Below, piece by piece: positions 11,234 through 24,033 of a stretch of DNA of 64,000 nt. A program made the translations under genes and the position numbers. This DNA is from Symbiodinium sp. CCMP2592 (taxonomy: Eukaryota; Sar; Dinophyceae; Suessiales; Symbiodiniaceae). How positions within the stretch are numbered: the stretch's first letter is position 1; the number at the start of each line of letters is the position of its first letter. The stretch lies in contig CAJNDT010006002.1 in NCBI GenBank assembly GCA_905221615.1, positions 408,501 through 472,500 of the forward strand. Reading direction: 5' to 3'. Below the pieces are notes generated by a model. The model made no database searches and had not been told where the DNA came from. It saw only the letters and a program-made list of their open reading frames with translations.

Positions 11234-11324
11234 GAAGTCTATATTCGGATATGTATTAGATTGCATAAGGGTTTAGGGTTTAGGGTTTGGGGTTTAGGGA
11301 AGTCTAAATTCGGATATGTATTAG
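11234..11324. repeat. Telomere-like array with 26-bp flanking direct repeats
   Basis: A 26-bp sequence containing ATTCGGATATGTATTAG at 11234-11259 recurs at 11299-11324 with one mismatch. Between the two copies are 39 bp, mostly TTTAGGG units. Neither flanking copy is telomere-like, so this looks like a target duplication around a telomeric insert. Confidence 0.75.
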
Positions 11325-11550
11325 GGCCGTACAACAGCTTGCGTCGTGGTTGGCTTTGCTGGCCCCAAACCACCCCATGCTGTCCTCCGTTCGGATCGGC
11401 TCTATCGGCTCTCAGCTGACCACCACCTCGAAACGCCAAGATGGCTTGAACTGGGGGGCCTGAATAACTAGAACGGAATGTCGGAATCACTAGAAGGGGT
11501 ACATTCTGCTGTAATCATAAGAGGAACCCTAAGGTATCCAGAATTCCACA

Positions 11551-11626
11551 GACCTTCCACAATCCCTTAGTTAAGAACATACATAAAATCACATTGCTAA
11601 ATTAAGGGATATTGGGAGGCCTGGGT
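11551..11626. mobile_element. Small MITE-like foldback (AATATCCCTTAATTAA family)
   Basis: Ends reading GACCTTCCACAATCCCTTAG and, in reverse complement, GACCCAGGCCTCCCAATATC face each other over about 76 bp. The end sequence resembles the larger elements at 31106-31274 and 56648-56818. Confidence 0.5.
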
Positions 11627-14204
11627 CTAACGGAGGACGGGACGTCCTGCCCAGCACTTACGGTGGCAGGCTTCGGGTTGCATGTTTAGTAAGTACGGCT
11701 TAAGGCTTCGGCGAATTTGGCCCCGGATCTGGAGATTGGGGTCGACTCGGGACTAAGCTTACGGTCCTTAAAATACTAAAAGATCAGCGCATGGTCATGT
11801 TTCTTGCCCGGGACAGCAGCAGTACGTTGCCACACAACACACAACTGCTCAATCTTCCAGCCCTGAAGCCCTAAACCCTGAAAGAAAAACCGCAAGAGCC
11901 CAAGGGACCTTGAAAACAGCCAAACGAAGCGTTGACACTCCCGTCTAAGATCACCCCTAAACTCTGAAATCCTACTCTGCAGGCACAAGAATATCTTTCG
12001 GTAGATCCCTATACAAGACGGCATAGCTGCTAACTCAAAAAGCCGAGAAACCTTTAAAAGCACCCAAGGCAGCCGTAGAGGCCAGTAAAATCCTTCAAAC
12101 AAACAAAGCACAGTACCCAGACCTTGCAATAGCCCTTAATTCATCAAGGTTCTACTTTCATGGTTCTACGATAATAATTAAGAGCTTTATAAGGGTCTTC
12201 GTAAGGGCTTTTAGCAAATAGACTTGAAGCTGCTAGTAAGGAAAGCACGTCTTCTTGCTTGTCCAGGCTGGTACCTGATGCATTGAAAAAACTGGAAGTG
12301 CATTCTGGTAACTTAAAACGAAGTTGTCTTACCAAAATCCTTCAATCAAGCGCGGCCCAGAAACGATCGTGATCGGCTGCAGACCGAAGACCACTGGCTG
12401 GGCGAGCGAAGTCGACGGAACAGGCATCGCTGCCTTTTCAAGGGAACCCTGACTGGAGTTTAAGGCTTAGGGTTCAGGATATGGGTTTAGGGTCCTTAAA
12501 CCCAAACCGGAAAAGCCTAGCCTAAACCCCGAAGGGTTTAGAGTTCGAGGTCCGTTGAATCAGGTGGGAGGAACTGGGACCAGGTCGTCCACTCATGCCT
12601 TCTTCTGCATGGCGATGCTTTTCAAAACTAGGGCAATTGGCAACCTGAGCATTTACAGTGGGATTTCGGCGTTTCTATAGCAAAATACATGCGTGCTCAA
12701 GGATAGTACTTATTCCTGATATTTCAGCCTTGCTTTGATATCAAAATACCCTTATAGCCCCGACTATATTAGTGTAGTATATATCCCAAAACCCTGCTCT
12801 AGCTGTGAAGACCCCTATACCACCTGTATGCTGCCTAGCTCTCCATCACGGATGCACGGAACATAGCAACATCCTCCCGCGAATTCCACACCCTTAGCCC
12901 CAAACATGCGAAGCGGTCGACTACTAGGATTTAGCGTGTAGGTAGATTGGTATAACCCTCGAAACAAAGGTTGCGACCTTGTACTCAGAGTAACCGGTAA
13001 AATGATGCTTAGCTCTATGACTATGGGCAGAGAGAAACCATAAACCCCAAACCCTGAACCCCTAAACCCCAAATCCTACGAGCAGAGACACGCAATGCCA
13101 AAAAGCGTCCACTGCTGCCATCAAGTACCGCCACTTTCCTGGGGCTACCCTCGCAGATCTTTGAACCATTCGCTGCAGGAATCGTTGTGTTCATGGCCTT
13201 GGAGTGTCGTAAAACAAAATGAGCTCTGTGAATCTAAACTCATAGAATGAGGTTTAGGGTTTAGGGTCCAGGGGGGGTGATTTCGTAAGTCTGCTCTAAG
13301 CTGTAATGGCTCCTATACGGCTGGCCCCATAAAGATCTAAGTTGTAGATCAGATTTAAAAATAAGCACACTTAGGAAGTAGATTGAGAAGGGGTGACAAG
13401 CACTCCTTGTTGGAGTAAACCTGCTTCAAACATCACTAACAACGTACAGCCCAATTCTCTGAAAAGCCTCCAATGCGTAGTCCTCTATATTAGGGCCCCT
13501 TGTTAGGTCCCAAAAACAGTACGCCCCCCCCTACGTAAAGGACCCCAAAAAGTACCCCAATTTGGAGAACTACCTACGCAGGGATACTGAGTAAGGGAAT
13601 ATTCTCAGCAGCTCAGTCGACCTCTATAATTATGTTCGCTTCATCACGAGAGCGCCATGCCCCAAAAACAATACTTAGTGCCCAGACCCAGAAACATGCC
13701 CATGAGCTGACCCTGGCAGGGAAGAGCTGTTGATCCATCACTTCGTGAGGTGTGCGCTGCACGTAGCTGCGAATTAAAGCCAAGCGGCTGCCCGTGCAGC
13801 TTCTTCAGACCAAGCCACTGCGTGCTTAGGGGTAAACCTACCACAAACTGCTAGTGTCTCGGTCAGTGCCGATATCAGCACCATCATCATCTTCATCACC
13901 AGCATCATCCGCATCAAGCATAAGGTGTTCACGTAATAATTTCAGTCCGCCTTAGGGGCTAGTGTGTCCTCTATGAACCCTTCAAGAATCCAAGTCCAAC
14001 GAGGGATCGCATGAAAACTGTGTTAACTCAGACCACATAGAACCGAAACGATTGGGACTCAGCAGGCAAGTGTTGACAATCGGAGATTGAACAAAGTACT
14101 GAAACCATCGGTGATACTCAAGGCGATGGCAACCAGGCGCAATACTCAGCATCGTCCTTGCCGTTGTATTGTACGCAGCAGTTTGAGCAGCAATGCAGAA
14201 GAAG

Positions 14205-14248
14205 TAGTCAGCAGCAGCAGGAGGAGGACGAGGAGTACAAATGATGGC

Positions 14249-14298
<50 letters not shown>

Positions 14299-14314
14299 CA
14301 GTAGTAGTAGTAGC

Positions 14315-14346
<32 letters not shown>

Positions 14347-14447
14347 TAGTGGTAGTAGTGGTAGTAGTAGTAGTAGAAGTAGTAGTAGTAGTAGTAGTAG
14401 AAGTAGTAGTAGTAGTAGTAGTAGGAGGAGGAGGAGGAGGAGGAGGG
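14205..14447. repeat. GTA trinucleotide microsatellite with GGA tail
   Basis: A GCA/GGA patch starts the array. Near-pure (GTA)n follows from about 14248 to 14422, with scattered GCA, GTG and GAA variants. (GGA)n runs to about 14447. Homopolymeric Ser, Val, Thr and Tyr frames are artefacts. The nearby non-repetitive sequence shows no domain. Confidence 0.95.
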
Positions 14448-17400
14448 GCTACCGACACCTCTAAAAGAACTCGCCGAGGCTGCAAGAGCACGCTTAGCGA
14501 GGAGGTTCACTGCATCCTCTTGGGGATGGAAGGTGCCCTCGCTGCCTACTTCGGTGAAACAACTAGCGGCCACCGGACAACTGAGCTGAAACCTTGAACT
14601 GCCGCAAGGATAGAAGCCCCAAACCCGTACCCTCTCAACATAGGTAACAGTAAAGCCGCAAGCTCTATCCCTGCAGGCCCCAGATCAACAGGCGAACCCT
14701 GAGCCCCAAAACGCTCAACTCACTTGCCCCAAACTCTCCAAAAACATGAACGCCAAATCCCCGAATCCTGACTTCTACAACCTAAATCCTAAACCACCAA
14801 CTAGTCTGAGCAACCCTGGGCTATATGGGATTTGGGGTGATGTTCAAGAAGATGTTGATTCGAGAAATCTAGGGATATGAAATATTGCTACGTATCCAGG
14901 CCCATGACCCTTTACTAAATCCCTTACAACTAGAAACCTCGCTGTACCCTTTACAGTACCCTGCATCCTATGACTTATAGTTGCCCGTACAATCACTATT
15001 CTAGATACCTTACGGAAAGGCGCAAAGAGCACTCTTGAAACCCAAGCCCTAACCCTTCACTCCTAAATCAGTCCCAAATCCCAAAACCTGAAGCCGTTAC
15101 AGTAGGTTTTTTAAACCCTCATAGAACCAGATTAGAAGCAGTTTTGACCCCCAAGTACTACCCCAAACACCCCAGACCCTTAACCCCAAAACCCCAAATT
15201 CGACACCACAAGTCCCAAACCTCAGACGATGGAAGTCCCCTTATCAAGCCCCTTTGAAGGAACCCTCAAAAGCCTTATAAGACTCTATAAGCTACCTGGT
15301 TTTTCAGGTGGCAGATGAAGCACCGGACTTGGCAAGTAGAGGTAGCTTTAGCGGCCTCGGTTGGGTTTTTGTTCAGGATTTTCAGGTAAGGTTTAGGTTT
15401 TTTCCAGCCACCATAACCATAATAGGAGGAACTTAAGGTAAGTGACCATAACAGGGACTTAGGAGTTAGATTTATTCTAGCTACCATAATGGAGATCTAT
15501 CGCAAATGATTTTAAAAGGGTTTACTTGCTATGGCTAGTAACGCAACATTGGGAAACCTCAGTAATTTACTATATATCCCGATTATGGTCAGTTAGATCC
15601 AGTTTCTTAGCAAGAAACCAGCAGGTGCCAAACGCTTTAGACCAGGGCTTTATGGGCGTTGATGCGTCCATGGCCTGTGTACAAAGCTTTCTCTTGAAGG
15701 GAAGAGGGCATATAACGGGGTAGTATGTGGTGTATTTACAATCACTTGATGTGATTGTATAGGGTTCTTGTGGGCTTTATAAGGTTTTGAATGCGCGTGT
15801 ATGGTTTTTAGGCGTTTCTACAAGGCTTTATCTACTAGTGACTAGAGTGTTGCAGTAGGGCGGGTTCTAAAGGGTTCAGGGTTTAGGATACATCTGAGTC
15901 ATCAACGTACCATCTCCACAAATCCTCAAGCCGCTGAACTAGAAAAACCCTATGTAAATCCTTAACGCCTGAAGCCCTGAACACTTAATCTCGACACACT
16001 AGACCTCCTACACACCACAGGGGCCTCAAGTCCTCACCCTTACATCCGTACATCCCCAAAAAGGTTCCAAGCCAAGGTCTGCACCGGGATTGAGAGGATG
16101 GACGCTTGGCCTGTGCGAGGCTTGGCAGGTTTCAGCAAAAACAACCCCAGCCTCTGAATCCTAAACCTTCAACCCCTGAGCGCTACGCCATAACACCCTC
16201 TCGTCCTTACCCTAAAACCTCACACCCTGAGCCCCAGACGGAGAACCCTAAGCCGTGACTTGGAGGTTGACGTGAGATGAGCAGGTCAGGACGTAGTGCT
16301 TAGAGTAAGGGGTTTCTCTAGTCCGCATATAGCAAGGAAACCGAAGGAATAATCTCAACAAGTGTAGGTTACAAACCTTGTGCACAGCCTGTTTCATCCT
16401 TGAAACCCCGCTTTAGGAAAACCCTTCGACTTTTTAACGCCCCCAGAATGCTGCTTACATTGCCCTAAACCCTAAACCCTAAACCCTCATGTAAGCCTTT
16501 TCAGGGGATCAGGGGCTTCCAGGGCTCGTCGCTTCTTTGAGGCCTCGAAGCCCTGAGGGGTTTGTGCGAAGGTTCGAGCTTGAAACACGCGAAGTCTGAA
16601 TCCTGAATCCTGCAGCCTAGAAACATATGCCCCCAGGTTTTAGGGTGGAGGGCTTAGGGTTTTGGGTTTAAGGGAATCCCGCACCCTAAAAGCAGAAAAC
16701 CCCAAAACCAACCCTTAAAGCCCCAAACCCCGAACCCTACCTAAGCACTGCGGCATCCCGAGCTATACAACCTGAATGCCAGAACACATGAAACCTTTGA
16801 AGCCTTCGGAGCCAAGCCCTGAAACCCAACACGCTCAGAGGCTGCATAAAGATAAACCCCATCAAACCCATGAAAACAGTAAACAAAGGAACCACAATTT
16901 GCCCTTCACCCCTAAAAAAAAGGCCCCCTCGAAACCCTGAAGCCCAGAAGCCTGAAACCCTAAACCGTAAACTCTACAGCCCAAAACCCTAGACCCTGAA
17001 CTCTTCTCCAAACCCCAGACCACATAGCTCCCAGCCTTCGCTGGGGGACCTGGCGTCGGTGACGGAATATCGTGATCTTTAAGATCAGAGTAGGGATTTC
17101 TTATAGGGTTTGGGGTTCGGGATCAAAATCAGAGTAGGGGTTTTCTCATAGTAAGGTCTTTGTAAGGTTCAGACGGCTTTAGTGTTTGTAGGCTTTGTAG
17201 GGCGCGTCTTCTTCGAATCCTACCGGTACTCGTCATGTAATACGGGTAAGGCTACTCGAGCCGGACATGTATTCTGCCAGCCATAAACCTTCCGGCTGTG
17301 ATAGATAACTTTGAGTATTCGTGGAAGTACGTATGCTGCTACTTCATGATTCATGCCTATGGCAAATACTGTCTGAGCCATTCCAGCCTGTATCTGATTC

Positions 17401-19798
17401 TCGAAGTGCACCATGCAACCCCTGTCATAGTATTTCTAATTGTTCTAGGAAATAGACGCCTGAATGATTACCAAGATCCTTCCTCAACGTTCTCGATTTT
17501 TCTAGTAGAACTGTGCAACAACACCCCTCTAAGTCTTGAGGCCAGTAACCCTTACAGGAACCCTGATAGCAATAGCAGTAGCAATCCTTTTAGTCACCCC
17601 TAAACGGCCCTGAACCCTACACCCCCAGTAGCCGTTTACATTACCATCCAGCCTTCTCTCAACTTCTTTTCGGCAGCCGACTTGTCACCGTTCGACTTCC
17701 ACAGTTCCTGCCCGTGTCGCTTATAAAGGTCTAGGGGTTTTAGGGCTTAGGGTGTTTGGGGTGTTTAGTCTGGGCCGTAATAACTAGAATAGATCTTTGA
17801 AGCGTACCATAGTGAAACTAAATTATAGTAATAAGGAACCCTAAAGAATAACAATTGGATGAATTTTGGTTCTATATCAGAGCTGGTTGTTGACACGAAC
17901 TGGGAACCGATAAGGGTATCAACAACGACGACAGCAAAAACAGGAAAGCCAGTAGAGTGATAACTACAGTACTGAAAGCAAAAACAATGATAACAATGAT
18001 AGGAGCAATGGAAGCAACCAAAGCCATGATAATAACAAAAAAACACGTGGTGATTAGTCAAACCCGGGTCTGACTTCTGACACCCTCAAACACCTAAACC
18101 CTATAAACCCTAAACTCTAAACCCCTAAGCCCTAACACCAAGCCGGAAGCCCAAACTACGAGTCCCCAAAATAGGACCCTAACTCTAAGGCTCTACGGAC
18201 CACCTAAATAAGGTACCCCTGTGCGCAAGAGACCTTTGCGTAAACCACGAGCCCTAGTTAAACCCACTCACAACACCATCGAAACCCCTATAATGACCAC
18301 ATGCTACAAAGCAGCGTAACACACAAACAAGGCGACACAAACCTACACAGACCCGCCAAACCCTGTAGGAGCCTTATTCCAATCCACGAAAACCCTGCTA
18401 AGACCCATCAGGGAAAAGACAACAACTGGGCCTCTGCAAGGAGCTCGCCGCTCACGTCTGGGAAGTCAGCCTTTCAGTTCCCCGTTGCTTTTGTTTGGAT
18501 TAGGGTTTACCTGTAGCCGAACAAACCTACCGTTTTTTGAACCCTAGGTGTTTTCGCCACAGGTAAAGTTTTGGTCTAGGGTTTAGAGTTCAAGGTCGAG
18601 GGTTTAGGGTGGGGTTTAAGGTTGGTGTGCAACAACAAAACCCTCTCGGATCTGGTTGGTGTTCGGTTTAAGGTTGAGGATCCTGGGTGTACTTAGGGCA
18701 GAGTAAGTGTAAGTACCGACACTCTCTTTTTGATGACGGCTTCTTGTCCTAATTGTAGTATACTTTATCCCGAAAACTTCTTCTACTTATTCATATGGAG
18801 GCCCCCAACAGTCTCCAAATTCCCGACAGAACCCCTGAAGGAGCCCTTTAACAGAGCCCTTACAGATGCGCTGTTCTAATTGTCACGAATCATGAGGACA
18901 CTACTTAGTTGCATGAAGTCTGAACCTCAGCGGCTCCGGGTGTCCAAATCAAGCGGGTGAGGGTTGAGGGTTTAGGGTTTAGGAGTGTGAAGCGTACCCC
19001 TACTCCTGAATCTTGAATCTTCAACCTTGAACCCTCAGAGTAGCAACCCTCACACGCTTTTAAACCTAACACCTTAAAAATTTGACTCCTAAAAATCGAG
19101 GAAAAACTCGTTCGTAAATCCCGCGGACAGCCCGGGTGCGCGGCCGACAAGTGCTCGTACGCACGCGGCCATTTCTGTATTGCCTGCGCTACGCCCTGAA
19201 CCCTCAACCCTGAACTCTACACCCCCACACAGTAAGCTCCATAAAGTTGGACACCGAAATAAGGCCAAATAGTGCTGGGGATCCCTAAACATTCCCCCTG
19301 AGGATTGAAGCTATTGGGTTTCCAACTTTGAAGCTTCTACTAGGGTTGAGGATTGTCGGGCTGTTGGAGGCTAGGGCTTCTAGAAAAACGGGTCGGCGGA
19401 GCTCGCGCTTTTTTTTAAGCTTTAAGTTTTGAGGTGTAGGGCGAGGGTTCCTGGCTTCGGTCTGAAGGTGCTGAAAGGGCTGTCAAGTTCAGGGCTTCAG
19501 GGTGTTCAAATTCTTTCAGGGGCTTTGTTGAGCTTGAGGATCTCGGGTTTTCAAGATCCCTAGAAGACAGAACATAATCCGTGATGAGAAATTGAACCCA
19601 CCCAAGATCTGCGATTGTGGCTAAGCTGGGCTTGCTCGCTAAACCTTCAAAAGCACCCTTGAACCTGTATATCCTTAGTATGGCATTCGACAGGAAGTGT
19701 TTTGAGCGGAATCCAGAGTAATGTAAGAGCCTGAATACGTAGAATAGCATTTTGGAGCATGTTGTCCTGAAAGAACAATGAGGAACCCCAATATCACC
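14448..19798. other. Gene-free spacer of decayed telomere-like DNA
   Basis: No convincing gene. Dense C-rich variants (CCCTAAA, CCCCAAA, CCCTGAA) occur at about 14600-15230, 15950-17000 and 18080-18160. G-rich variants appear at 17735-17765 and 18580-18620. The longest exact run is at about 16465-16487. Short ORFs at 17298-17603 and 17765-18061 have no recognisable domain. Confidence 0.55.
17083..17151. repeat. Probable decayed telomeric insert with about 24-bp direct repeats
   Basis: Sequence starting ATCAGAGTAGGG and ending ATAG occurs at 17083-17106 and again at 17128-17151, with a few differences including an indel. GGTTTGGGGTTCGGG lies between. This resembles the 11234-11324 arrangement but is more decayed. 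Confidence 0.45.
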
Positions 19799-19908
19799 TA
19801 GGATACCCAGTAACCTAAGAATAAAAAGGCCTCTCTTTTTGGTATTGGGTAACTTTATAAGGAACCTAGGACTACAAAAAGGGAATAAGGGTACTACTGG
19901 GCATCCTA
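19799..19908 (+). mobile_element. 110-bp MITE-like element, copy 1
   Basis: It begins TAGGATACCCAGTAACCTAA and ends TACTACTGGGCATCCTA. The terminal 14 bp are inverted with one mismatch (TAGGATACCCAGTA against TAGGATGCCCAGTA). Near-identical copies of exactly 110 bp lie at 27353-27462 and 28722-28831. The outermost TA on each side would fit a TA target duplication, as in Tc1/mariner-type (Stowaway-like) elements; this is inference. No coding capacity. Confidence 0.85.
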
Positions 19909-21120
19909 AGGTCCTAGATCACTACCAACCCTAGACCCTAAGCTCTACCTGAAGCTTTCTCCGCTCGGCTGCTGAAAGCAAGCCCGCCTCAGCCGGTTCA
20001 GGGCTTAGGAGGGGTGCAGGGTTTAGGGTTCAAGGCTTGGGGTGTACAGTTCAAGGTTTGGGGTCCAGGGCTCAGGTGGTTTTGGGTGTTTTCGTTTGGG
20101 GGCTGTAAGATTTACGGGATGTTGGTCTAGGGGCATAGGGTTTCGGTGCTTTCACGGATTTTGGTTTGTTTGGGGTTCGGGTCTAAGCCGTTTGGGTGAT
20201 TCTGGTTTAGATTTGGGCTTGTCGGGTTCTTGGTTTAGGGGCCTGGCGTCTAAGCAATCCGGTGCATGCCTCGGCCCTTGAACCTCCACGACTTCTCATT
20301 CGGGTCCGGGCTGCTCTAGATCAAAGGTGCCGTGTCATGCTTCTGAATGGCGCATGAAAGTTCAGAAGAAACCCTAAACTCCAAATAGGCCCTAAACCCT
20401 GCAACAAGGGGTACAATAAAGGCCAACAGACCCAAATCCGAAACTCAAAACCCCTGCAAGACAGCTTACTTAAGGAATTGCCGACTCGTTACGAAAGGAC
20501 TCTAAGGGTATATGATTGAGAAATCTGCCGGTCTCTGTAATTCCTCAAAACGGCTTGAAGAAGTCTGGGGCACCGGGCGGGTGCAGAGAGCTGCCTCGCG
20601 ATGATCTTGCAGGGTGCCCTCTTCGAGAAGGCATCCCCCTGAGATTCGGGTTACAGATTGGGCTTTCAAAAATTGGGCTTTGAGATCTGGGATGTAAGAT
20701 CTCTACGGGTTTGGAGTTTGGGGTGTAGGGTTGGAAATGACACGCCTAAACCCCAAGCCATAGACCCTAAACTAACATACATAACACGATTTGCTGTTTA
20801 AGACTCCTGATTTTGGTGTTGCAGGGCTTGGGGGCCAGGGCCCATGTAGGCTTGATTATGCTGTGAAGCTTGCCCTGGTCAAGGGGTTAGGGTTTCAGAA
20901 CATCACGCCCTGGTGGCGTGCTTTTTCGTGTGTTCGTGTTTTCACTTGCACTCTCAGATGGCAAGCTCAGCAAGCTCTTCGTTTCCCGCAACATTGTTTT
21001 TGCAGCATACAACATTTTACGACGTGTTCTGAATTGACAACAAATTCCACCAAACCATTTGAAAATGTTCGGGCATAACCGAACACCGGTCCGAGAGAGA
21101 TAAAGTTATGGGACAAACTT
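19909..21120. other. Gene-free spacer
   Basis: G-rich decayed telomere-like DNA predominates around 20000-20240, with C-rich patches at 20370-20400 and 20745-20775. The short open frames at 20042-20281 and 20791-21078 match no family I recognise. Confidence 0.5.
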
Positions 21121-23520
21121 TCAAGGACATAAGGGCATGGCCTTAAGGTGTGGCTCTAGGCCTCTAGGCCTTGGAGTATGGAGGCCTGGAGCCCTGGAGC
21201 CCTGGGGGGGGGGGGCGCCAAAAAAAAAAGAAAAAAAAAATCTTGTGTGCAAAATCTCTGGCCAATTTTTTTTTTTTTTTTTTTTGGCGCCCGGCCCCCA
21301 GGGGCCATCCGGAGGGCGCATGTCTGTAAGCAGAGGATGCCTGGAGCCTTCGGCCTTTGGCACTCCCAATCCAGCGTTGCTCAATCATTTCAAGGTTTCC
21401 AGTATGCCACCAATCCTGTCCTGTCCAATGAAACATCCCTCTGTCAAGACTTTACGCTTGCTAGTGTTGTCCACCACCTAGGAAAGCGGCTCCAACACCT
21501 GAAAACTGTGACAGAAGTATGATGGGTAATTCATTCTACACAGTAAAAGTATGATGGGAATAAGATCCTTGTACCGGGACCCAAGTTCAGAAGGAGTTAT
21601 TGGGCCTCGAACCCAAATGCATATGATGGTCCTAACCGTCTCAAGAGATGCTGGGTGGCGAACCCAAAACCTTAGACTGTAGAAGATATTGGACCCTCAC
21701 CCAGAAACTTAGACAATGCAGTAAAAATTGCAAGCTACAATATCCTTGTTACATTTGAGGCGGAACATATATAGTTACCTGGAAGCCAACCTTGGTATAT
21801 AGATGTTTGTACCAACATATATATGTATGTATCTATATACACGTCTGTGTATGCATGTTGGTATATGACATGAAGGCATGCATACACACCTGCATATGGA
21901 TGTGTAAGCTTACATACACACATGCTCATGCTGTTTCCATGTTCATGCTTTTCCCATCCTTATGCACACATACATATATGCTTAATACATATGTACATAC
22001 ACGGGTATATACGTACATACATAAGTATCACGGAAACATGTGCAATATTTCTGAAATAAGCGAGCATATGTGTATGCAACAATGAGGCATTTAGGCAGCC
22101 ATGCACTGAAAGGAAAATGGAGGGCCGCAGGCTCCTATCCCAAACCCCGAAAGGGCATGGTGGGTACAGGATGCGGAATTTCAAATCTGTGTGGAAGCAC
22201 GTCCTCCACACCTGTACATATATACATCTACATATACATGTAATATATGTGTGTGTACATATATATATATATATACACATAGATATGCACGTATACAAGT
22301 TCATGCACTCTCGAAGCCTATGCAACCATATACAAGTTCGTGAACTTTGGAAGCCCATGCACGCGCACACACATGTATATGCATAAATCTATCTCTATAT
22401 AAATATGCACATATAGATAGGTTTTTTTGCGATATACATGCAAGTACCTGGGTATGTAACCGCAAGGCCACGATGCAGTTGCACACACGATGTAAATTGG
22501 AACCTTGCAAGCATATTATGGGTGGATGACACATGTATACATGCATACACACACATATAACTTTGTGTGCATCACGGAAATGGGTAATTACATTGTCTTT
22601 GGGATTTACATGGAAGTGGGTGGATGATGGCGAACAACAGGTCTTCAATAGAATAACTGATTAACATGCCCTATTACACCGTAAGCTAATCCTTAAAAGG
22701 TGTGGCCCACCCAGCCAGAAATGCAAATCACATTAGGGGATGCTGGGAGACCACCAGAATAAAAACCAGAGTCTGAACACTTTAGTACATATCACGGGCT
22801 ACACTTATCCACGAAAGATATATAGTGTGTAGCGAACCTGAGTACCGAAAACGATGACGTGTGTCCAGAGCATCCAAACTCTACTGGAAGACATTGGGCT
22901 GAAACGCAGTGCCGCGCATGGATGTAATGAGCCAAACCCCCGTAGAAGTTCGATGAGTGGCGGAACCACAACTGGATCCTCAAATCGATGACTGTTTTCC
23001 CAAATACAGGCAGACTAGAAGATATTGCACTCTCAATCCGAGGCTTCAATAGTAGATGACGGGGTAGCAAACCTTCAAAGGTGGCAAACCCCTCAGAGCT
23101 TTATAAGTGTAGCCACGGCTTCAGATGTGGTTGTATATACACATCGATGACGGTCTGCCTGTCAATATAGTCGCTTTTATGCTGCAGCCCACGCCACAAT
23201 TTCAATCCCTAGTTGAAGACATGATATATACATTAAGTTACAGGTCAGCATTCGTATGCACATGTGAATATACACATTTCCATAAACACGCATCCATTAA
23301 AGCCAGATGCATATGTGGATAGACACCCAGGGGTTGTGATGGATTCTTAATGATTTTGACATGATATGCCAGATCACGCACCTCAACTTCAATGGAGATG
23401 CTGGATGGCAAACCTCCTCCCTCTTCCCCAACAAACTCCTACTTCGTGACATGCCCAAGACTCAAAATCAAGGGTGCATGCCTGGATGAGGCAACACAAC
23501 GCTTAATATTCTGGGTGCAT
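21121..23520. repeat. Probable diverged third relative of the 2.95-5.0 kb region
   Basis: Landmarks recur in the same order as in copy A: GGCATGGCCTTAAGGTGTGG (compare about 2970), a poly(A)/poly(T) hairpin, repeated GATGCTGGGTGGCGAACC cores (about 21647), CAATCCGAGGCTTC (about 23035, compare 4560) and GATGACGGTCTGCCTGTCA (about 23143, compare 4684). CA/TA-rich DNA lies at about 21795-22560. There is no gene and no TPR or membrane-protein copy here. Confidence 0.5.
21196..21306. repeat. G/A - T/C homopolymer hairpin
   Basis: The left arm is CCTGG followed by about a dozen G, then GCGCC and a long A tract (21201-21240). The right arm is a long T tract followed by GGCGCCCGGCCCCCAGG (about 21266-21302). 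The arms are near reverse complements around a 25-bp loop. This could be a foldback element or an inverted repeat prone to cruciform formation. Confidence 0.8.
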
Positions 23521-23773
23521 AAACTCGTGTGAAAACCTCTAAATTACCGAGAAATACACGCCACCAGGGCGTTGCACTCTCTAGGGTTTAGGGTTAAAGG
23601 GGTCTCAATTCTTGACTTTGTAGGAATTGCAGTGTGGCTTACCTCTTAGGATTTATAAAGTTGCAGTTGTTGGGTTCGGGTTGCGGGATACATAGCCTTA
23701 GATGTTCATGGTTTGTGAGGGATGCCTGGCTTCAAACGCATAGAGTCGTAGGCGATGGCGACGAGGATGACTA

Positions 23774-23774
23774 G

Positions 23775-23825
<51 letters not shown>

Positions 23826-23867
23826 TACTACTACTACTACTACCACCACTACCACTACCACTACTAT

Positions 23868-23942
<75 letters not shown>

Positions 23943-23943
23943 G

Positions 23944-24031
<88 letters not shown>
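23774..24031. repeat. CTA trinucleotide microsatellite (about 258 bp)
   Basis: This is a near-pure (CTA)n array with CCA, TTA and ACG interruptions at about 23843-23870 and 23941. It is the reverse-complement type of the GTA array at 14248-14422. All frames through it are artefacts. Confidence 0.95.

Positions 24032-24033
<2 letters not shown>

Larger units (their letters stand above)
10406..14204. other. Gene-free spacer of decayed telomere-like DNA
   Basis: I see no gene. TTTAGGG-derived strings appear in both orientations, for example around 10553-10600, 11265-11298, 12460-12550, 13040-13075 and 13251-13270. A trinucleotide patch (GTA, GCA, GGA) lies at about 11033-11083. A CAT-rich patch lies at about 13880-13915. 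Short ORFs lack domains, and several are made of the heptamer. Confidence 0.6.

Noticed and set aside
13982-14597. Poly-Thr, poly-Ser, poly-Val and poly-Tyr frames
   Set aside because: Products of the GTA trinucleotide array; no domain in the flanking residues.
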